From assembly GCA_035575515.1 (NCBI GenBank), contig DATLXU010000043.1, positions 1-57,725 of the forward strand: a stretch of 57,725 bases of DNA, read 5' to 3'. A model generated the notes under the pieces. It saw nothing but the letters and a program-made list of their open reading frames with translations, searched no databases and was not told the DNA's origin. Below are positions 28,694 through 39,684 of this stretch, piece by piece. This DNA is from DATLXU01 sp035575515. GTDB taxonomy: Bacteria; Acidobacteriota; Blastocatellia; UBA7656. The position numbers were made by a program, and so were the translations under genes. How positions within the stretch are numbered: position 1 is the first letter of the stretch; the number at the start of each line of letters is the position of its first letter.

Positions 28694-31180
28694 CTATCTT
28701 GCAGAGCCGAGCCGCACGCGGATGCCGATGCGCGCCAGAATCGGCGGGCCGAGCGTTCGCGTAGGCGTGCGCCCGACTTCATAACGCTGGTTCAGCAGAT
28801 TCTCGAACGCGGCGAACACGTCGAGACCGCGCGTGAGGCGGCGCGACGCGAACGCATCCATCGTAAAGAAGCGCGCGAGCCGGAACAGGTTCTGGTCATC
28901 ATCGAATTGCGCGCCGACAGCGCGGCCTTGAATCGCTACCGTTACGCGCGAGGGATTTGCATAGCGCGCCTGAAAAGTAAACTGATGTCGAGGAACCTGC
29001 GGGATGAGCAATCCTTCGAGCGTAAAAATTGAGGGAAACTTCAGCACTGTTGCATCAACGAACTCGTAGCCGCATGAGACGTGAACGCTTTCGCTCAAGC
29101 GCGCGTCAGCTTCTATCTCAACTCCGCGCGAGCGAGTGCGAGCGATGTTCTGCCGCTCTCTGATAATTATCTGCGATGGCGGATTCGTCGGCGGGAAGGG
29201 AACGACAAGCGCAACAGTCACGTTGCCTATCGCGCGAGCGATCTCGCTCCAGAAAAATACCCCGCGCACGTTGAGCCTTTGATTGAATGCCGTGACATTC
29301 GCTCCTGCTTCGCCGCCCGTGAGGCGTTCGGCGCGAAGATTGGGATTGGCAGTCGTTACGACGTTGCCGACGCGGAAGGTTCTGTAAAGCTCGTTGAGGG
29401 TGGGCGCGCGAAACGCGCGATAGCCTGACGCCATCAGCGAAACATTGCCGTTGAGTTTATGAAGCAGCGACACGCGCGGGCTGAACGCGGTCTCGGTTCT
29501 GTCGTTGAACTTGGTCAATGCGAATACGCCCGTCGGTGTGAAAGGCCGCGCGGTAGAAAGCGCATCGTAATTGCGCCAGCGATCAACGCGCGCGCCGACG
29601 GTTGCAATCCATCGTGGCGTGATGTGAATGATGTCTTGCCCGAACGCGCCCACGATTCGTTCGCGTCCGCCTGCGCCCACTGCCGACGTTAATCTGCCTC
29701 CTGCAAAAACCAATTCGTCGCTTGCGCCGCTGAACGAGCGCGCCTCGAAACCGGCCACCAGAGCCTGTTTCAAGGCGACGGCCCGCGACCACTGCGCTGT
29801 CAATCCGATCTGTTGAGCGGGCACTCGCTGGCTGCGCGTGAGCGTTTCGCTGTTGCGATCAGCCGCGACTGCGGAGAAGTCTTGATCGAAAACCTGCGTG
29901 CTTGCGAAGGCTCGCGCGGAAAATGATCCGGCCTTTTCAGATTGCCAGTCACCGCCTATGGCGAGCTGGCGGATGTGCGTGCGGTTTTGCTGAAGCGGAG
30001 TGCCATTCTCGCGCGATTCGCCGAAGATCGAGCCTCGCGCGAACACGCGGCTGGCATTGGAAAACAATCGCTCTAGCGTTAAATCGAGCGTCGTGTGTTC
30101 AGCTCCCGCTTTTGTATCAACGCGCCCGCGTTCGCGCTCATCAACTATGATGTATCCGTCGGTGTGAAATGCTTCGGCTGCGAGGCGTACGCGCCAATTA
30201 GAAAAACTATCGGCGGCGAACAATGAGGCGTCGGGCGTTTGCTCGTTGCCATAGGATGCTTCAAGCGAAAGCGTCTGATTGCGCGCTTCGGTTGGCAGAA
30301 AATTTATCACGCCGCCGAGCGCGTCCGTCCCGTAAAGATGAGACTCGCCGCCGCGAACCACTTCGATTTGCCCGACAGATTCGCGCGGCACGCGGCCCCA
30401 GTAGACCCATCCGCCGAAAGGATCGTTGATAGGGATGCCGTCCGAAAGAACGACAGCGCGGCTCGCGCCGCTCGCGCCGACTCCGCGAAGCGACACGCCC
30501 TGCGAAGTCGGATTAGCCGTGCGGCTGCCTGAGCGACGAAACAGGCTGAAGCCCGGAACCTGGCGGAGCGCGTCGTCGAGCGTGAGCGCGGCGGTAGTCG
30601 AAACGTCTTCGCGCGAAAGGACGATCACGCTTGCCGCCGTGTCGCCGACGCGCGTTGCTGTTCGCTCTGCGGTGACGGTCATCTGTTCCGACAGCGGCGC
30701 AGGCGCGAGCGTTATATTCAAATGAGTCGCGCCTGATGTTTCAACAGCCCATTCGCGTTCAACGGTTGCGAATCCCTTTGCTTGAATCATAAGCGTGCCG
30801 CTGTTTGAGCGGAGCGCGTCGAAAGCAAAATGGCCTTCGCTGTCTGTGAGTTGATTTGCGCTGAAGCCTGATGCGCGGAGCGTGACCTCAGCGCCTGAGA
30901 TTGGCGCGCCGTTCTGATCCGTGACTGTGCCTTCAATTCGGTAGCTCTGCGAGACGCGCGCTGTTGTTGTAAGGCAAAAGGCAAGCAGGCAAAACAACAG
31001 ACTGCAGAATTGATGTGAGCGAGAGCGAATAATCTTCAACTTCGTCATCGGGTCAATGAGACTGCAAAGAGCGCGGAAGCTATGCCGAGGCTCGTTCGTG
31101 ATTGCGCAGATGCTCTGCGAATCGCTGCGCGTTGTCTGCTGTCTCTGCGATTTTGCCTGATTCTTTTCTCGTTCAATCAT
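28694..31180 (-). CDS. TonB-dependent outer-membrane receptor
   Basis: Up to 828 residues. A carboxypeptidase-regulatory-like domain (YRIEGTVTDQNGAPISGAEV) precedes a canonical plug: LDDALRQVPGFSLFRR, GVSLRGVGASGASRAVVLSD, IEVVRGGESHLYGTDALGGV. The barrel ends LARIGIRVRLGSAR. Unlike the receptor at 10485 this is a siderophore/vitamin-type plug. Two starts are possible: ATG 31180 has GAGG at normal spacing, while ATG 31048 (MTKLKIIRS) puts the signal peptide (FCSLLFCLLAFCLTTT) at the N-terminus. The gene follows the sugar dehydrogenase gene by about 20 bases, so the pair is an operon and the receptor may import the substrate or cofactor of that enzyme. Confidence 0.9.
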   Translation of the reverse strand: MIEREKNQAKSQRQQTTRSDSQSICAITNEPRHSFRALCSLIDPMTKLKIIRSRSHQFCSLLFCLLAFCLTTTARVSQSYRIEGTVTDQNGAPISGAEVTLRASGFSANQLTDSEGHFAFDALRSNSGTLMIQAKGFATVEREWAVETSGATHLNITLAPAPLSEQMTVTAERTATRVGDTAASVIVLSREDVSTTAALTLDDALRQVPGFSLFRRSGSRTANPTSQGVSLRGVGASGASRAVVLSDGIPINDPFGGWVYWGRVPRESVGQIEVVRGGESHLYGTDALGGVINFLPTEARNQTLSLEASYGNEQTPDASLFAADSFSNWRVRLAAEAFHTDGYIIVDERERGRVDTKAGAEHTTLDLTLERLFSNASRVFARGSIFGESRENGTPLQQNRTHIRQLAIGGDWQSEKAGSFSARAFASTQVFDQDFSAVAADRNSETLTRSQRVPAQQIGLTAQWSRAVALKQALVAGFEARSFSGASDELVFAGGRLTSAVGAGGRERIVGAFGQDIIHITPRWIATVGARVDRWRNYDALSTARPFTPTGVFALTKFNDRTETAFSPRVSLLHKLNGNVSLMASGYRAFRAPTLNELYRTFRVGNVVTTANPNLRAERLTGGEAGANVTAFNQRLNVRGVFFWSEIARAIGNVTVALVVPFPPTNPPSQIIIRERQNIARTRSRGVEIEADARLSESVHVSCGYEFVDATVLKFPSIFTLEGLLIPQVPRHQFTFQARYANPSRVTVAIQGRAVGAQFDDDQNLFRLARFFTMDAFASRRLTRGLDVFAAFENLLNQRYEVGRTPTRTLGPPILARIGIRVRLGSAR

Positions 31181-31202
31181 CATCGCCCTCGCAAAGCGTC
31201 GC

Positions 31203-32510
31203 TCATTTGCGCTTTGAGTAAGTCACGCGCCAGATTTTATTCGCGCCGTCGTCGGTTATGAGCATCGAGCCGTCTTTCAAAACGAGCAAGCCGACGGGGC
31301 GGCCCCAGACTTCCGGTTTGTCTTCGCCCAACATCCACCCGACGACGAAATCATCATAGCCGCCGACCGCGCGACCGTCTTTCATCTTTATGCGAATGAT
31401 CTTATAGCCGGTTCGCTTCGAGCGATTCCACGAGCCGTGCAGCGCGACAAACGCATCGCCGCGATACTTATCGGGAAACATTCGGCCATCGTAAAAGACA
31501 AGCCCAAGCACGGCTGAGTGCGCTTCAATCAAAACGTCGGGCACGATTGTTTTGCTGACGAGGTCGGGGCGGTCGCCTTTGCGGCGCGGGTCTTCATGCG
31601 GACCGATGTAAGCATAAGGCCAACCGTAAAAGCCGCCCTCTTTTATCTGGGTGACGTAATCGGGAACAAGGTCTTCGCCGATCAAATCGCGCTCCTGAAC
31701 TGCGGCCCAAAGCTCTCTGGTCGTCGGATGGAACGCAAGCCCAATCGGATTGCGCGTGCCGCTGGCATAAATTCTGTGGCCCGTGCCATCCGGGTTGTAT
31801 TCAGAGATGGCTGCGCGCATCGGGTCCGGCTCAACATCAACGTTCGTTTCAGAGCCGACCGTTACGTACATCTTCGTCCCCGCTGGATTGAATATGATGT
31901 TGCGCGTCCAGTGCTCGCGGTAGCCTTTGCCCGGAAGTGTCGCTATCTGTTCAGGCGGGCCTTCGGCTTTCGTCTGTCCGGATTTGTATTTGAACCTGAC
32001 GACGGCGTTTGTGTTTGCGACGTAGAAATAATCTTTCCAGAAAGCCATGCCGAACGGCTGCATCAGCCCTGTTGCGAAGACGAATCTCTCATCCGCGCGG
32101 CCATCGTTGTTCTTGTCTCGAAGAACGAGAATGCGGCCCGAATTGGCCTGATCGCCCGGCTCTGCGACAAACACATCGCCGTTTGGCGCGAGCGCAATCC
32201 ACCGCGGCCGCTGGAAATCGCCTTCAGCATAGACGCTTATCTCAAAACCGGGCGGAAGCGTAAGCTCCGCGCCTGCGGGCCTTGGGATAATCTTTGAAAA
32301 GTTGACCGGGCCACGTTGCACCTGTGGCGGCGGCAGGTCTGCAACTTTTATGTCGTAATGCTTGAGCGTCGAAGTTTGCGCCGCTGATTTCGAAGACGCT
32401 TCGTCGCTTGCGTTTCGCGCTGACTGCGCGCAGGCGAGCGTGACAACGAGGTGCAACGCAAAAACAATCGCTGACAAGCGATGCGAAAAACCGTTCTTAC
32501 TCAGCTTCAT
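31203..32510 (-). CDS. PQQ-type sugar/sorbosone dehydrogenase
   Basis: About 435 residues. ATG 32510 is preferred because GAGGTG lies just upstream. A signal peptide ends in VVTLAC, so it may be a lipoprotein. The six-bladed propeller is recognised by LPPGFEISVYAEGDFQRPRW, APNGDVFVAEPG, SGRILVLRDKNNDGRAD, YREHWTRNIIFNPAGTKMYV, ASGTRNPIGLAFHP and FVALHGSWNRSKRTGYKIIR, as in the soluble glucose / L-sorbosone dehydrogenase family. These oxidise sugars in the periplasm with PQQ. The natural sugar is unknown. No PQQ synthesis genes are in the window, so PQQ may be scavenged; the cotranscribed TonB receptor is a candidate route. Confidence 0.87.
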   Translation of the reverse strand: MKLSKNGFSHRLSAIVFALHLVVTLACAQSARNASDEASSKSAAQTSTLKHYDIKVADLPPPQVQRGPVNFSKIIPRPAGAELTLPPGFEISVYAEGDFQRPRWIALAPNGDVFVAEPGDQANSGRILVLRDKNNDGRADERFVFATGLMQPFGMAFWKDYFYVANTNAVVRFKYKSGQTKAEGPPEQIATLPGKGYREHWTRNIIFNPAGTKMYVTVGSETNVDVEPDPMRAAISEYNPDGTGHRIYASGTRNPIGLAFHPTTRELWAAVQERDLIGEDLVPDYVTQIKEGGFYGWPYAYIGPHEDPRRKGDRPDLVSKTIVPDVLIEAHSAVLGLVFYDGRMFPDKYRGDAFVALHGSWNRSKRTGYKIIRIKMKDGRAVGGYDDFVVGWMLGEDKPEVWGRPVGLLVLKDGSMLITDDGANKIWRVTYSKRK

Positions 32511-32625
32511 CCACCTCACCTCGACTTTCGCGTTGAACAATTTTTTCGAGCGACACATCTATCGGTTCGACTGCCGCGCGAAAGCTACCAGCAAGCCGGT
32601 ATCTGTATCTGTTGTGTCGCGCGTT

Positions 32626-32847
32626 TTAAGTTGCGCTATCGTCATCCATCAATCTGAAGAAGACTTCGAGCGTGACCTGGTATTCAACCTTGCCATCGCG
32701 TATTGCGCCTCGCTGTTCGCGCAGCTCGAACCATCGCAGCTCGCGAAGCGTCTGCTTGGCTCGCTCAATCGCAACTTCGATAGCGTGACTGAAGCTCTGG
32801 TTTGAAGTCCCGGCAATGGTTACGCCTTTGTAAACGTGGTTGGACAT
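32626..32847 (-). CDS. Dodecin (flavin-storage protein)
   Basis: 73 residues, normal for dodecin. It assembles as a hollow dodecamer that stacks flavins between tryptophans. Seen: MSNHVYKGVTIAGTSNQSFS, AIERAKQTLRELRWFEL with the flavin-stacking Trp, and GKVEYQVTLEVFFRL with the flavin-contacting Gln. AAAGGAGA precedes ATG 32847. The heptamer array at 32863 lies immediately upstream of the ribosome-binding site, so the promoter must lie in or beyond that array. Confidence 0.92.
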   Translation of the reverse strand: MSNHVYKGVTIAGTSNQSFSHAIEVAIERAKQTLRELRWFELREQRGAIRDGKVEYQVTLEVFFRLMDDDSAT

Positions 32848-32862
32848 CGCTTCTCCTTTCCT

Positions 32863-33006
32863 GTCAGTGAATAGTAAATCGTGAATCGTGACAAGAGGCA
32901 AGCGGCGAGTGAAAAGCTTTCAGCGGTCAGCTATCTGCAGTCAGCTTAAATCACTTGTGGCGTATGCCACCTATCTTCGGCTGAAAGCTGAATGCTGATC
33001 ACTGAC
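32863..33006. repeat. Heptamer arrays around a GTGGC-GTAT-GCCAC palindrome (locus E)
   Basis: Three sub-arrays. 32863-32890: GTCAGTG, AATAGTA, AATCGTG, AATCGTG. 32920-32947: TCAGCGG, TCAGCTA, TCTGCAG, TCAGCTT. 32979-33006, inverted: GGCTGAA, AGCTGAA, TGCTGAT, CACTGAC. Between the second and third lies a five-base-arm palindrome at 32957-32970, unlike the GGCTC core found elsewhere. It separates the methyltransferase stop (33014) from the dodecin gene. Confidence 0.8.
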
Positions 33007-33013
33007 AGTTCGC

Positions 33014-33634
33014 TTATAACTTTCTCGCCGTCCCTCTGTACATCTCGCCGAACATTTGCGGAACGCCCGGCATCAAGTAGCGGTGCAGTTCTGTCGGTTC
33101 AAATCCTGCGTCTTTGATGATTCGATCAATCGGGCGGTTGATGTTGCAGCCGCAGGCGACAACGTTTTGAATCGGATTGAATCGGTCCTGCCAGCGAGCT
33201 ACGCGAGGGTCGTCGCTCCTGCCGTGTTCAAGAAAGATGTAGATGCCTGTGGGCTTGAGCGCGCGGCGCATCTCGGCAAGCGCGGCGCTGACGCGAAGAA
33301 TTGTGCAGAGCGCGAAGGTCGTGACGACGGTGTCGAAGCCATTGGCTTCAAACGGAAGCCTGCCGCTTGCGTCGAGGTGAAACTGCTCGACGGGAAAGCG
33401 CGCTTCGGCGATTCGTTTCGCGACTCTTTTTTCGAGCATCCGCTCAGGCTCGACCGTCACAAGCGTTGTTACCGCGTCGGGATAATGAGGCAAGTTCAAT
33501 CCCGTGCCGAAACCTATTTCGAGCACGCGCCCGCGAGCGGCGGCTAATGCCTGCGCGCGCTGGTGCTTTACCTCTTCGTTGCCTAGCGACCAGTCGAGCA
33601 GGCGCGGGAAGATGTGCCTTGAATAAAAACCCAT
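33014..33634 (-). CDS. Class I SAM-dependent methyltransferase
   Basis: 206 residues. AdoMet-binding loop GRVLEIGFGTGLNLPHY, acidic end of strand 2 VTVEPERML, motif II/III FDTVVTTFALCTI and RRALKPTGIYIFLEHGRSDD. The helix after this and the CGCNINRPIDRIIKDAGF block resemble the METTL7/UbiE-like type 11 group; substrate unknown. The ATG at 33634 has no Shine-Dalgarno: the bases before it belong to the GGATTTT heptamer array. Confidence 0.85.
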   Translation of the reverse strand: MGFYSRHIFPRLLDWSLGNEEVKHQRAQALAAARGRVLEIGFGTGLNLPHYPDAVTTLVTVEPERMLEKRVAKRIAEARFPVEQFHLDASGRLPFEANGFDTVVTTFALCTILRVSAALAEMRRALKPTGIYIFLEHGRSDDPRVARWQDRFNPIQNVVACGCNINRPIDRIIKDAGFEPTELHRYLMPGVPQMFGEMYRGTARKL

Positions 33635-33637
33635 TTC

Positions 33638-33728
33638 GATTTTTGGATTTTAGATTTTGGATTGAAGAATGCCTGGCGAGATTGAAATTTTATGTATCCA
33701 ATTCCGGCAATCCAAAATCCAAAATCGT
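33638..33728. repeat. Heptamer inverted arrays, GGATTTT type (locus F)
   Basis: Left arm 33638-33665: GATTTTT, GGATTTT, AGATTTT, GGATTGA. Right arm 33708-33728: CAATCCA, AAATCCA, AAATCGT. The arms could pair over about 20 bases. It fills the whole space between the esterase stop and the methyltransferase start and is much more AT-rich than the flanking genes. Confidence 0.8.
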
Positions 33729-33729
33729 T

Positions 33730-34524
33730 TCAGCGTCGCTTCGAGAGCAGCCAGGAAAAGATTTCGGGTTCGGCGTAAGCCTTGTCCCAAGAGTTATGAC
33801 TGACGCCTTCGTATTCGGTATATCGAACGTTTCCGCCAGCAGCTTTCAAAGCCTCGACCATCTTGCGCGATTCAGTGACGGGAACAACCGGATCAGCCCC
33901 GCCGTGAAAGACCCAGACTGGAGTCTTGCCGATCTTCTTTGCGGTGTAGGCGTAAGGGTCGCCGAGCGTGTCGGGGTCTATCATTCCTTTAGGAAGGGGA
34001 AGGCGCGGCGGGCGGCGAATGCCTCCGCAGACGGGCGCGAGCGCGGCGAATTTTTTCGGATGGCTTGCGGCAATTGCCCACGTGCCGTAGCCGCCCATCG
34101 AAAGCCCCGTGAGGTAAAGTCGCGAGCGGTCGCCGTTGAACTCTTTGACTGCCTTGTCGAATGCCGCGAGCGCGAGCTTTTGCATCTCCGGCTCGGCCCA
34201 CCAGCGATCACGCGGGCACTGCGGCATCACAACTACGAAAGGAAAACTGTCGCGCTGGCGAAGAATGGCCGGGCCTATGCCGACGCGAGTTTGAGCAGTG
34301 TTGTCATCGCCGCGCTCGCCCGCGCCGTGAAGGAATAATATGACGGGCCATTTCTTTTTCTTCGTCCAGCCTTTCGGCGCGAAGACTCTGTAGTTGTACA
34401 CGGTTTTGTTGACGGTGACCGAGCGGCTCAGGAATTCCGCTTCGTCTCTGTGCGTGGAAGCGTTCGTGGTTAGCGACGTGAGGCTCATCAGGAGAATAAT
34501 AATCAGGCTTCGGATTCCAGGCAT
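33730..34524 (-). CDS. Exported alpha/beta hydrolase (esterase/PHB depolymerase-like)
   Basis: 264 residues. Signal peptide at the N-terminus (SLIIILLMSLTSLTTNAS). Catalytic triad candidates: Ser in GLSMGGYGTW, Asp in FHGGADPVVPVTES and His in YEGVSHNSWDKAY. The oxyanion block VILFLHGAGERGDDN and MPQCPRDRWWAEPEM place it with the phospholipase/carboxylesterase and prolyl-oligopeptidase-type esterases. Probably hydrolyses an ester in the periplasm or outside the cell. GAAGGAG precedes the ATG. Confidence 0.85.
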   Translation of the reverse strand: MPGIRSLIIILLMSLTSLTTNASTHRDEAEFLSRSVTVNKTVYNYRVFAPKGWTKKKKWPVILFLHGAGERGDDNTAQTRVGIGPAILRQRDSFPFVVVMPQCPRDRWWAEPEMQKLALAAFDKAVKEFNGDRSRLYLTGLSMGGYGTWAIAASHPKKFAALAPVCGGIRRPPRLPLPKGMIDPDTLGDPYAYTAKKIGKTPVWVFHGGADPVVPVTESRKMVEALKAAGGNVRYTEYEGVSHNSWDKAYAEPEIFSWLLSKRR

Positions 34525-34663
34525 TCCTGACTCCTTCGATAAGTTTTAGTGAAGACTGCGCGTTGAGTTATTACTCTACATCGCGCACAGCTAGTTTCAA
34601 AGCGGTTGCCGATTTGCGTCTAAGTTAACAGAAAAAACGCGACCTGAGCGAGCCGTTACTGCC

Positions 34664-34693
34664 TTGATACATAAGCTTACTATCAGCTAGGAT
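34664..34693 (+). promoter_or_regulatory. Candidate promoter of the M16 peptidase operon
   Basis: TTGATA at 34664-34669, an 18-base spacer and TAGGAT at 34688-34693, about 60 bases before the first M16 start. Five of six and four of six matches to the sigma-70 consensus. Confidence 0.45.
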
Positions 34694-34755
34694 TTTTATT
34701 CAGTCGGCCATCAGTTTAACCAGCAAACTATTTGCTTAAACCTACGGGGGAGATC

Positions 34756-36111
34756 ATGAAGCAATCAATACGGCTTGCGAGCATTGGCTTCGCCTTGCTC
34801 GTTGTGGTGCTCGTCTCTTCGGCTCGGGCGCAGAGCTTCGATGTGAAGACGCACACTTTGAAGAACGGGATGAAGATACTGGTTCAGGAGGACAATTCAA
34901 TCCCAAACGCCGCGATGTATATCTTCTATCGCGTCGGCTCGCGCAACGAGCGGCCCGGCACTACGGGGATTTCGCACTTCTTCGAGCATATGATGTTCAA
35001 CGGCGCGAAGAAGTACGGGCCGGGCGAGTTCGACCGAGTGATGGAAGCAGCCGGAGGCAGCAACAATGCCTACACCAACAACGATGTCACGGTTTATCAA
35101 GACTGGTTCCCAAGCTCGACGCTCGACCTGATATTCGACCTCGAAGCTGACCGCATTCAAAACCTCAGCTTCGACCCGAAGATTATCGAATCCGAGCGCG
35201 GCGTGGTTGCGAGCGAGCGGCGCACGTCCGTCGACAACGACAACTTCGGATTGTTGAACGAGCAGCTATGGGCGACCGCTTACATCGCTCATCCATATCA
35301 ATGGCCCGTAGTCGGATGGATGGTTGATATTCAAAACTGGAAGATGGAAGACCTCAGGCATCACTTCGAGATGGGCTATTCGCCGTCGAACGCCACGATG
35401 GTTGTTGTAGGTAACGTGAAGGCCGAAGACGTTTTCAAGCTCGCGCAGAAATACATCGAGCCAATACCGTCGCACAACCCGCCGCCGCCCGTCACCACCC
35501 AGGAGCCTGAACAGCAGGGCGAGCGCCGCGTGACCATCAAAAAGTTCGCGCAGCTTCCGGTAGTGATGGCCGCATACCACGTCCCGCAGACGAACTCGGC
35601 TGATTACTACGCGCTACGGGTCTTGCAGACGATTCTCTTCTCAGGCCAAAGCTCGCGCATGTACCAGCGGCTTGTCGACAAAGACCAGCTTGCGATTTCA
35701 ATTGACGGCTCGATGGATTTCGCTTTCGACCCGACACTGTTTATCATCGCGGCGCAACCGAAAGAAGCCGTTAAACCTGAAGCTGTCGAGAAAGCTATCT
35801 ATGAAGAACTCGACAAGGTGAAGGCTCAGTCGGTCACGGATCAGGAGCTTGAGAAGGCGAAAAACATTCTGCTCGCGAATTTTTATCGTCAGATGAAGAC
35901 GATCAGCGGGCGAGCCAACACGCTCGGCAGCTACGAAGTCTTCTTCGGCGATTATCAAAAGCTGTTCACGGCAGCCGACGCTTTCAGCAAAGTGACGAAG
36001 CAGGACGTTCAGCGTGTCGCGCAGAGGTATTTCAACGAAAAGAACCGCACGGTCGCCACGCTCATTCCCGAAGCGGAAACCGAGCCGAAACCGGCAGACA
36101 GCAAGCAGTAG
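34756..36111 (+). CDS. M16-family zinc metallopeptidase, active subunit
   Basis: About 451 residues from ATG 34756 (MKQSIRLAS), with GGGGAG just upstream. A signal peptide ends near SARAQS. The inverted zinc motif HxxEH is present as HFFEH at residues 74-78 inside GTTGISHFFEHMMFNGAKKY, and the downstream metal-ligand Glu region follows (IIESERGVVASERR). The C-terminal half carries the non-catalytic M16 domain. Periplasmic M16 enzymes degrade peptides. The next gene is an M16 protein without the zinc motif, 13 bases away, so the two probably form a heterodimer like mitochondrial MPP or Sphingomonas SPH2681/2682. Confidence 0.92.
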   Translation: MKQSIRLASIGFALLVVVLVSSARAQSFDVKTHTLKNGMKILVQEDNSIPNAAMYIFYRVGSRNERPGTTGISHFFEHMMFNGAKKYGPGEFDRVMEAAGGSNNAYTNNDVTVYQDWFPSSTLDLIFDLEADRIQNLSFDPKIIESERGVVASERRTSVDNDNFGLLNEQLWATAYIAHPYQWPVVGWMVDIQNWKMEDLRHHFEMGYSPSNATMVVVGNVKAEDVFKLAQKYIEPIPSHNPPPPVTTQEPEQQGERRVTIKKFAQLPVVMAAYHVPQTNSADYYALRVLQTILFSGQSSRMYQRLVDKDQLAISIDGSMDFAFDPTLFIIAAQPKEAVKPEAVEKAIYEELDKVKAQSVTDQELEKAKNILLANFYRQMKTISGRANTLGSYEVFFGDYQKLFTAADAFSKVTKQDVQRVAQRYFNEKNRTVATLIPEAETEPKPADSKQ

Positions 36112-36124
36112 GGAGAGTGAAAAG

Positions 36125-37534
36125 ATGAGGAATGTTATGAAACGAGCACTTGTAATTTTACTCGCCGCATTAATTGCCACATCGAGCGGCGTGACGGCGC
36201 GGGCTGAAGACGGCGCGTTGAAGCTCCCGCCTTATAAGAAGGTTCAGCTTAAAAATGGAATGACCGTGCTTTTGATGGAACAGCACGAAGTCCCAATCAT
36301 CAGCTTCAATCTTATAGTCAAAGCAGGATCAGTTGCTGATCCTGCGGGCAAAGAAGGAACGGCTTCGATGACTGCGGAACTTTTGCGCAAAGGGACGAAG
36401 ACCCGCAGCGCAGACCAGATTGCATCCGAGCTTGATTTCATCGGCGGCCTGTTTGACGCAACGGCCACGTTCGATTACACGGGCGGCGTCGCGGAGTTCG
36501 TCAAGAAAGATATTTCTAAGGGGCTTGATCTTTTCTCTGACGTGCTGATGAATCCGATGTTTCCGCAGGAAGAAGTCGCAAAGCTCGTCAAACAGCGCGT
36601 GGATGAAATCAAAGCCGATAAGGATCAAGCGCCAGCGGTCATCGGGACATACTTCGCATCGTATCTTTACGGCTCGCACCCTTACGCGCGGCCCGTTGGA
36701 GGCGATGAAAAGTCTGTCGCTTCGATCACGCGCGATGATGTTGTGAAGTTCTACAAGAACTATTATGCGCCGTCGAATGTGATTCTCGCCGTCGTCGGAG
36801 ATTTCGCGACAGCGGAAATGGAGCAGATGCTCGCGGCGAAGTTCGGCGCGTGGAACGGCACGGCGGCTGCTGCGGTCAACGTGCCTGAGCCTGCTTCGTT
36901 TCAAGGAAAGAAACTGCTGCTCGTTGACAAGCCCGATTCGACGCAGACCTTTTTTCAAATCGGCAACGTCGGCATCGCGCGCACTAACCCTGACCGCGTG
37001 TTCATTCAGGTTGTAAACACGCTGTTTGGCGGGCGATTCACTTCGATGCTGAATACTGAGCTTCGCATCAAGACGGGATTGACTTATGGCGCGCGCTCGT
37101 CGTTTTCGCAGCGCAAGCAGCGCGGGCCGTTTGCGATTTTTACTTACACGCGAAACGAGACTACCGAGCGCGCGATTGACATGGCGCTGGAGGTGCTCAA
37201 GCGGCTTCACGAAAAAGGCATCACGGAAGAAGAGTTGAAGTCCGCCAAAGAATACATCAAGGGCCAGTTCCCACCGACCATCGAGACGAGCGACCAGTTG
37301 GCGGCTCTCATTGCGCAGCTTGAATTTTACGGGCTGGACGCAAGCGACGTGAATAACTTCTACGCGAAGATTGATTCGATGACGATGGCCGATGCGCAGC
37401 GCGTCATCAAGCAATATTTCCCCGTGGATAACCTCGTCTTCGTGCTCATAGGCAAAGCGAGCGAGATTCAAACCATCGCAAAGAAGTACGCGCCGAAGGT
37501 TGACACGAAGCAGATAAGCCAGCCGGGGTTTTGA
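36125..37534 (+). CDS. M16-family protein lacking the zinc motif, regulatory subunit
   Basis: 469 residues. A signal peptide ends near VTARAED. It has the M16 fold (VQLKNGMTVLLMEQHEVPII, YYAPSNVILAVVGDF, PDSTQTFFQIGNVGIARTNP), but where the HxxEH motif should be it reads GTASMTAELLRKGT, so it cannot bind zinc in the usual way. A Gly-rich loop (NTLFGGRFTSMLN) is retained, as in MPP alpha subunits. Starts at 36125 and 36137 are both possible; each has a purine-rich motif upstream. The gene is translationally close to the active subunit. Confidence 0.9.
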   Translation: MRNVMKRALVILLAALIATSSGVTARAEDGALKLPPYKKVQLKNGMTVLLMEQHEVPIISFNLIVKAGSVADPAGKEGTASMTAELLRKGTKTRSADQIASELDFIGGLFDATATFDYTGGVAEFVKKDISKGLDLFSDVLMNPMFPQEEVAKLVKQRVDEIKADKDQAPAVIGTYFASYLYGSHPYARPVGGDEKSVASITRDDVVKFYKNYYAPSNVILAVVGDFATAEMEQMLAAKFGAWNGTAAAAVNVPEPASFQGKKLLLVDKPDSTQTFFQIGNVGIARTNPDRVFIQVVNTLFGGRFTSMLNTELRIKTGLTYGARSSFSQRKQRGPFAIFTYTRNETTERAIDMALEVLKRLHEKGITEEELKSAKEYIKGQFPPTIETSDQLAALIAQLEFYGLDASDVNNFYAKIDSMTMADAQRVIKQYFPVDNLVFVLIGKASEIQTIAKKYAPKVDTKQISQPGF

Positions 37535-37594
37535 AGGATGAAGGATGAGGGATGAATGAGTATAGAGAATGTTCTTTTCATCTGTCATTCTTTT
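37533..37594. repeat. Heptamer array, GGATGAA type (locus M)
   Basis: Four units at 37533-37560 (GAAGGAT, GAAGGAT, GAGGGAT, GAATGAG) begin inside the stop codon of the M16 gene. A degenerate inverted arm (TCATCTG, TCATTCT) follows at about 37577-37592. It lies just before the S46 peptidase gene and shares its heptamer with locus S at 19847. Confidence 0.65.
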
Positions 37595-37611
37595 AAAGTG
37601 GAGAATTGTGA

Positions 37612-39684
<2,073 letters not shown>

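Noticed and set aside
32863..33006. CRISPR array
   Set aside because: The units are only 7 bases and degenerate, with no spacers of even length; it is a heptamer array.
33096..33106. GGTTCAAATCC, like a tRNA T-arm
   Set aside because: It lies inside the methyltransferase gene and encodes conserved residues; no acceptor stem or anticodon arm can be drawn around it.
36329..37588. Long open frame antisense to the second M16 gene
   Set aside because: Composition is that of a reverse frame of a GC-rich gene and no motif is recognisable.
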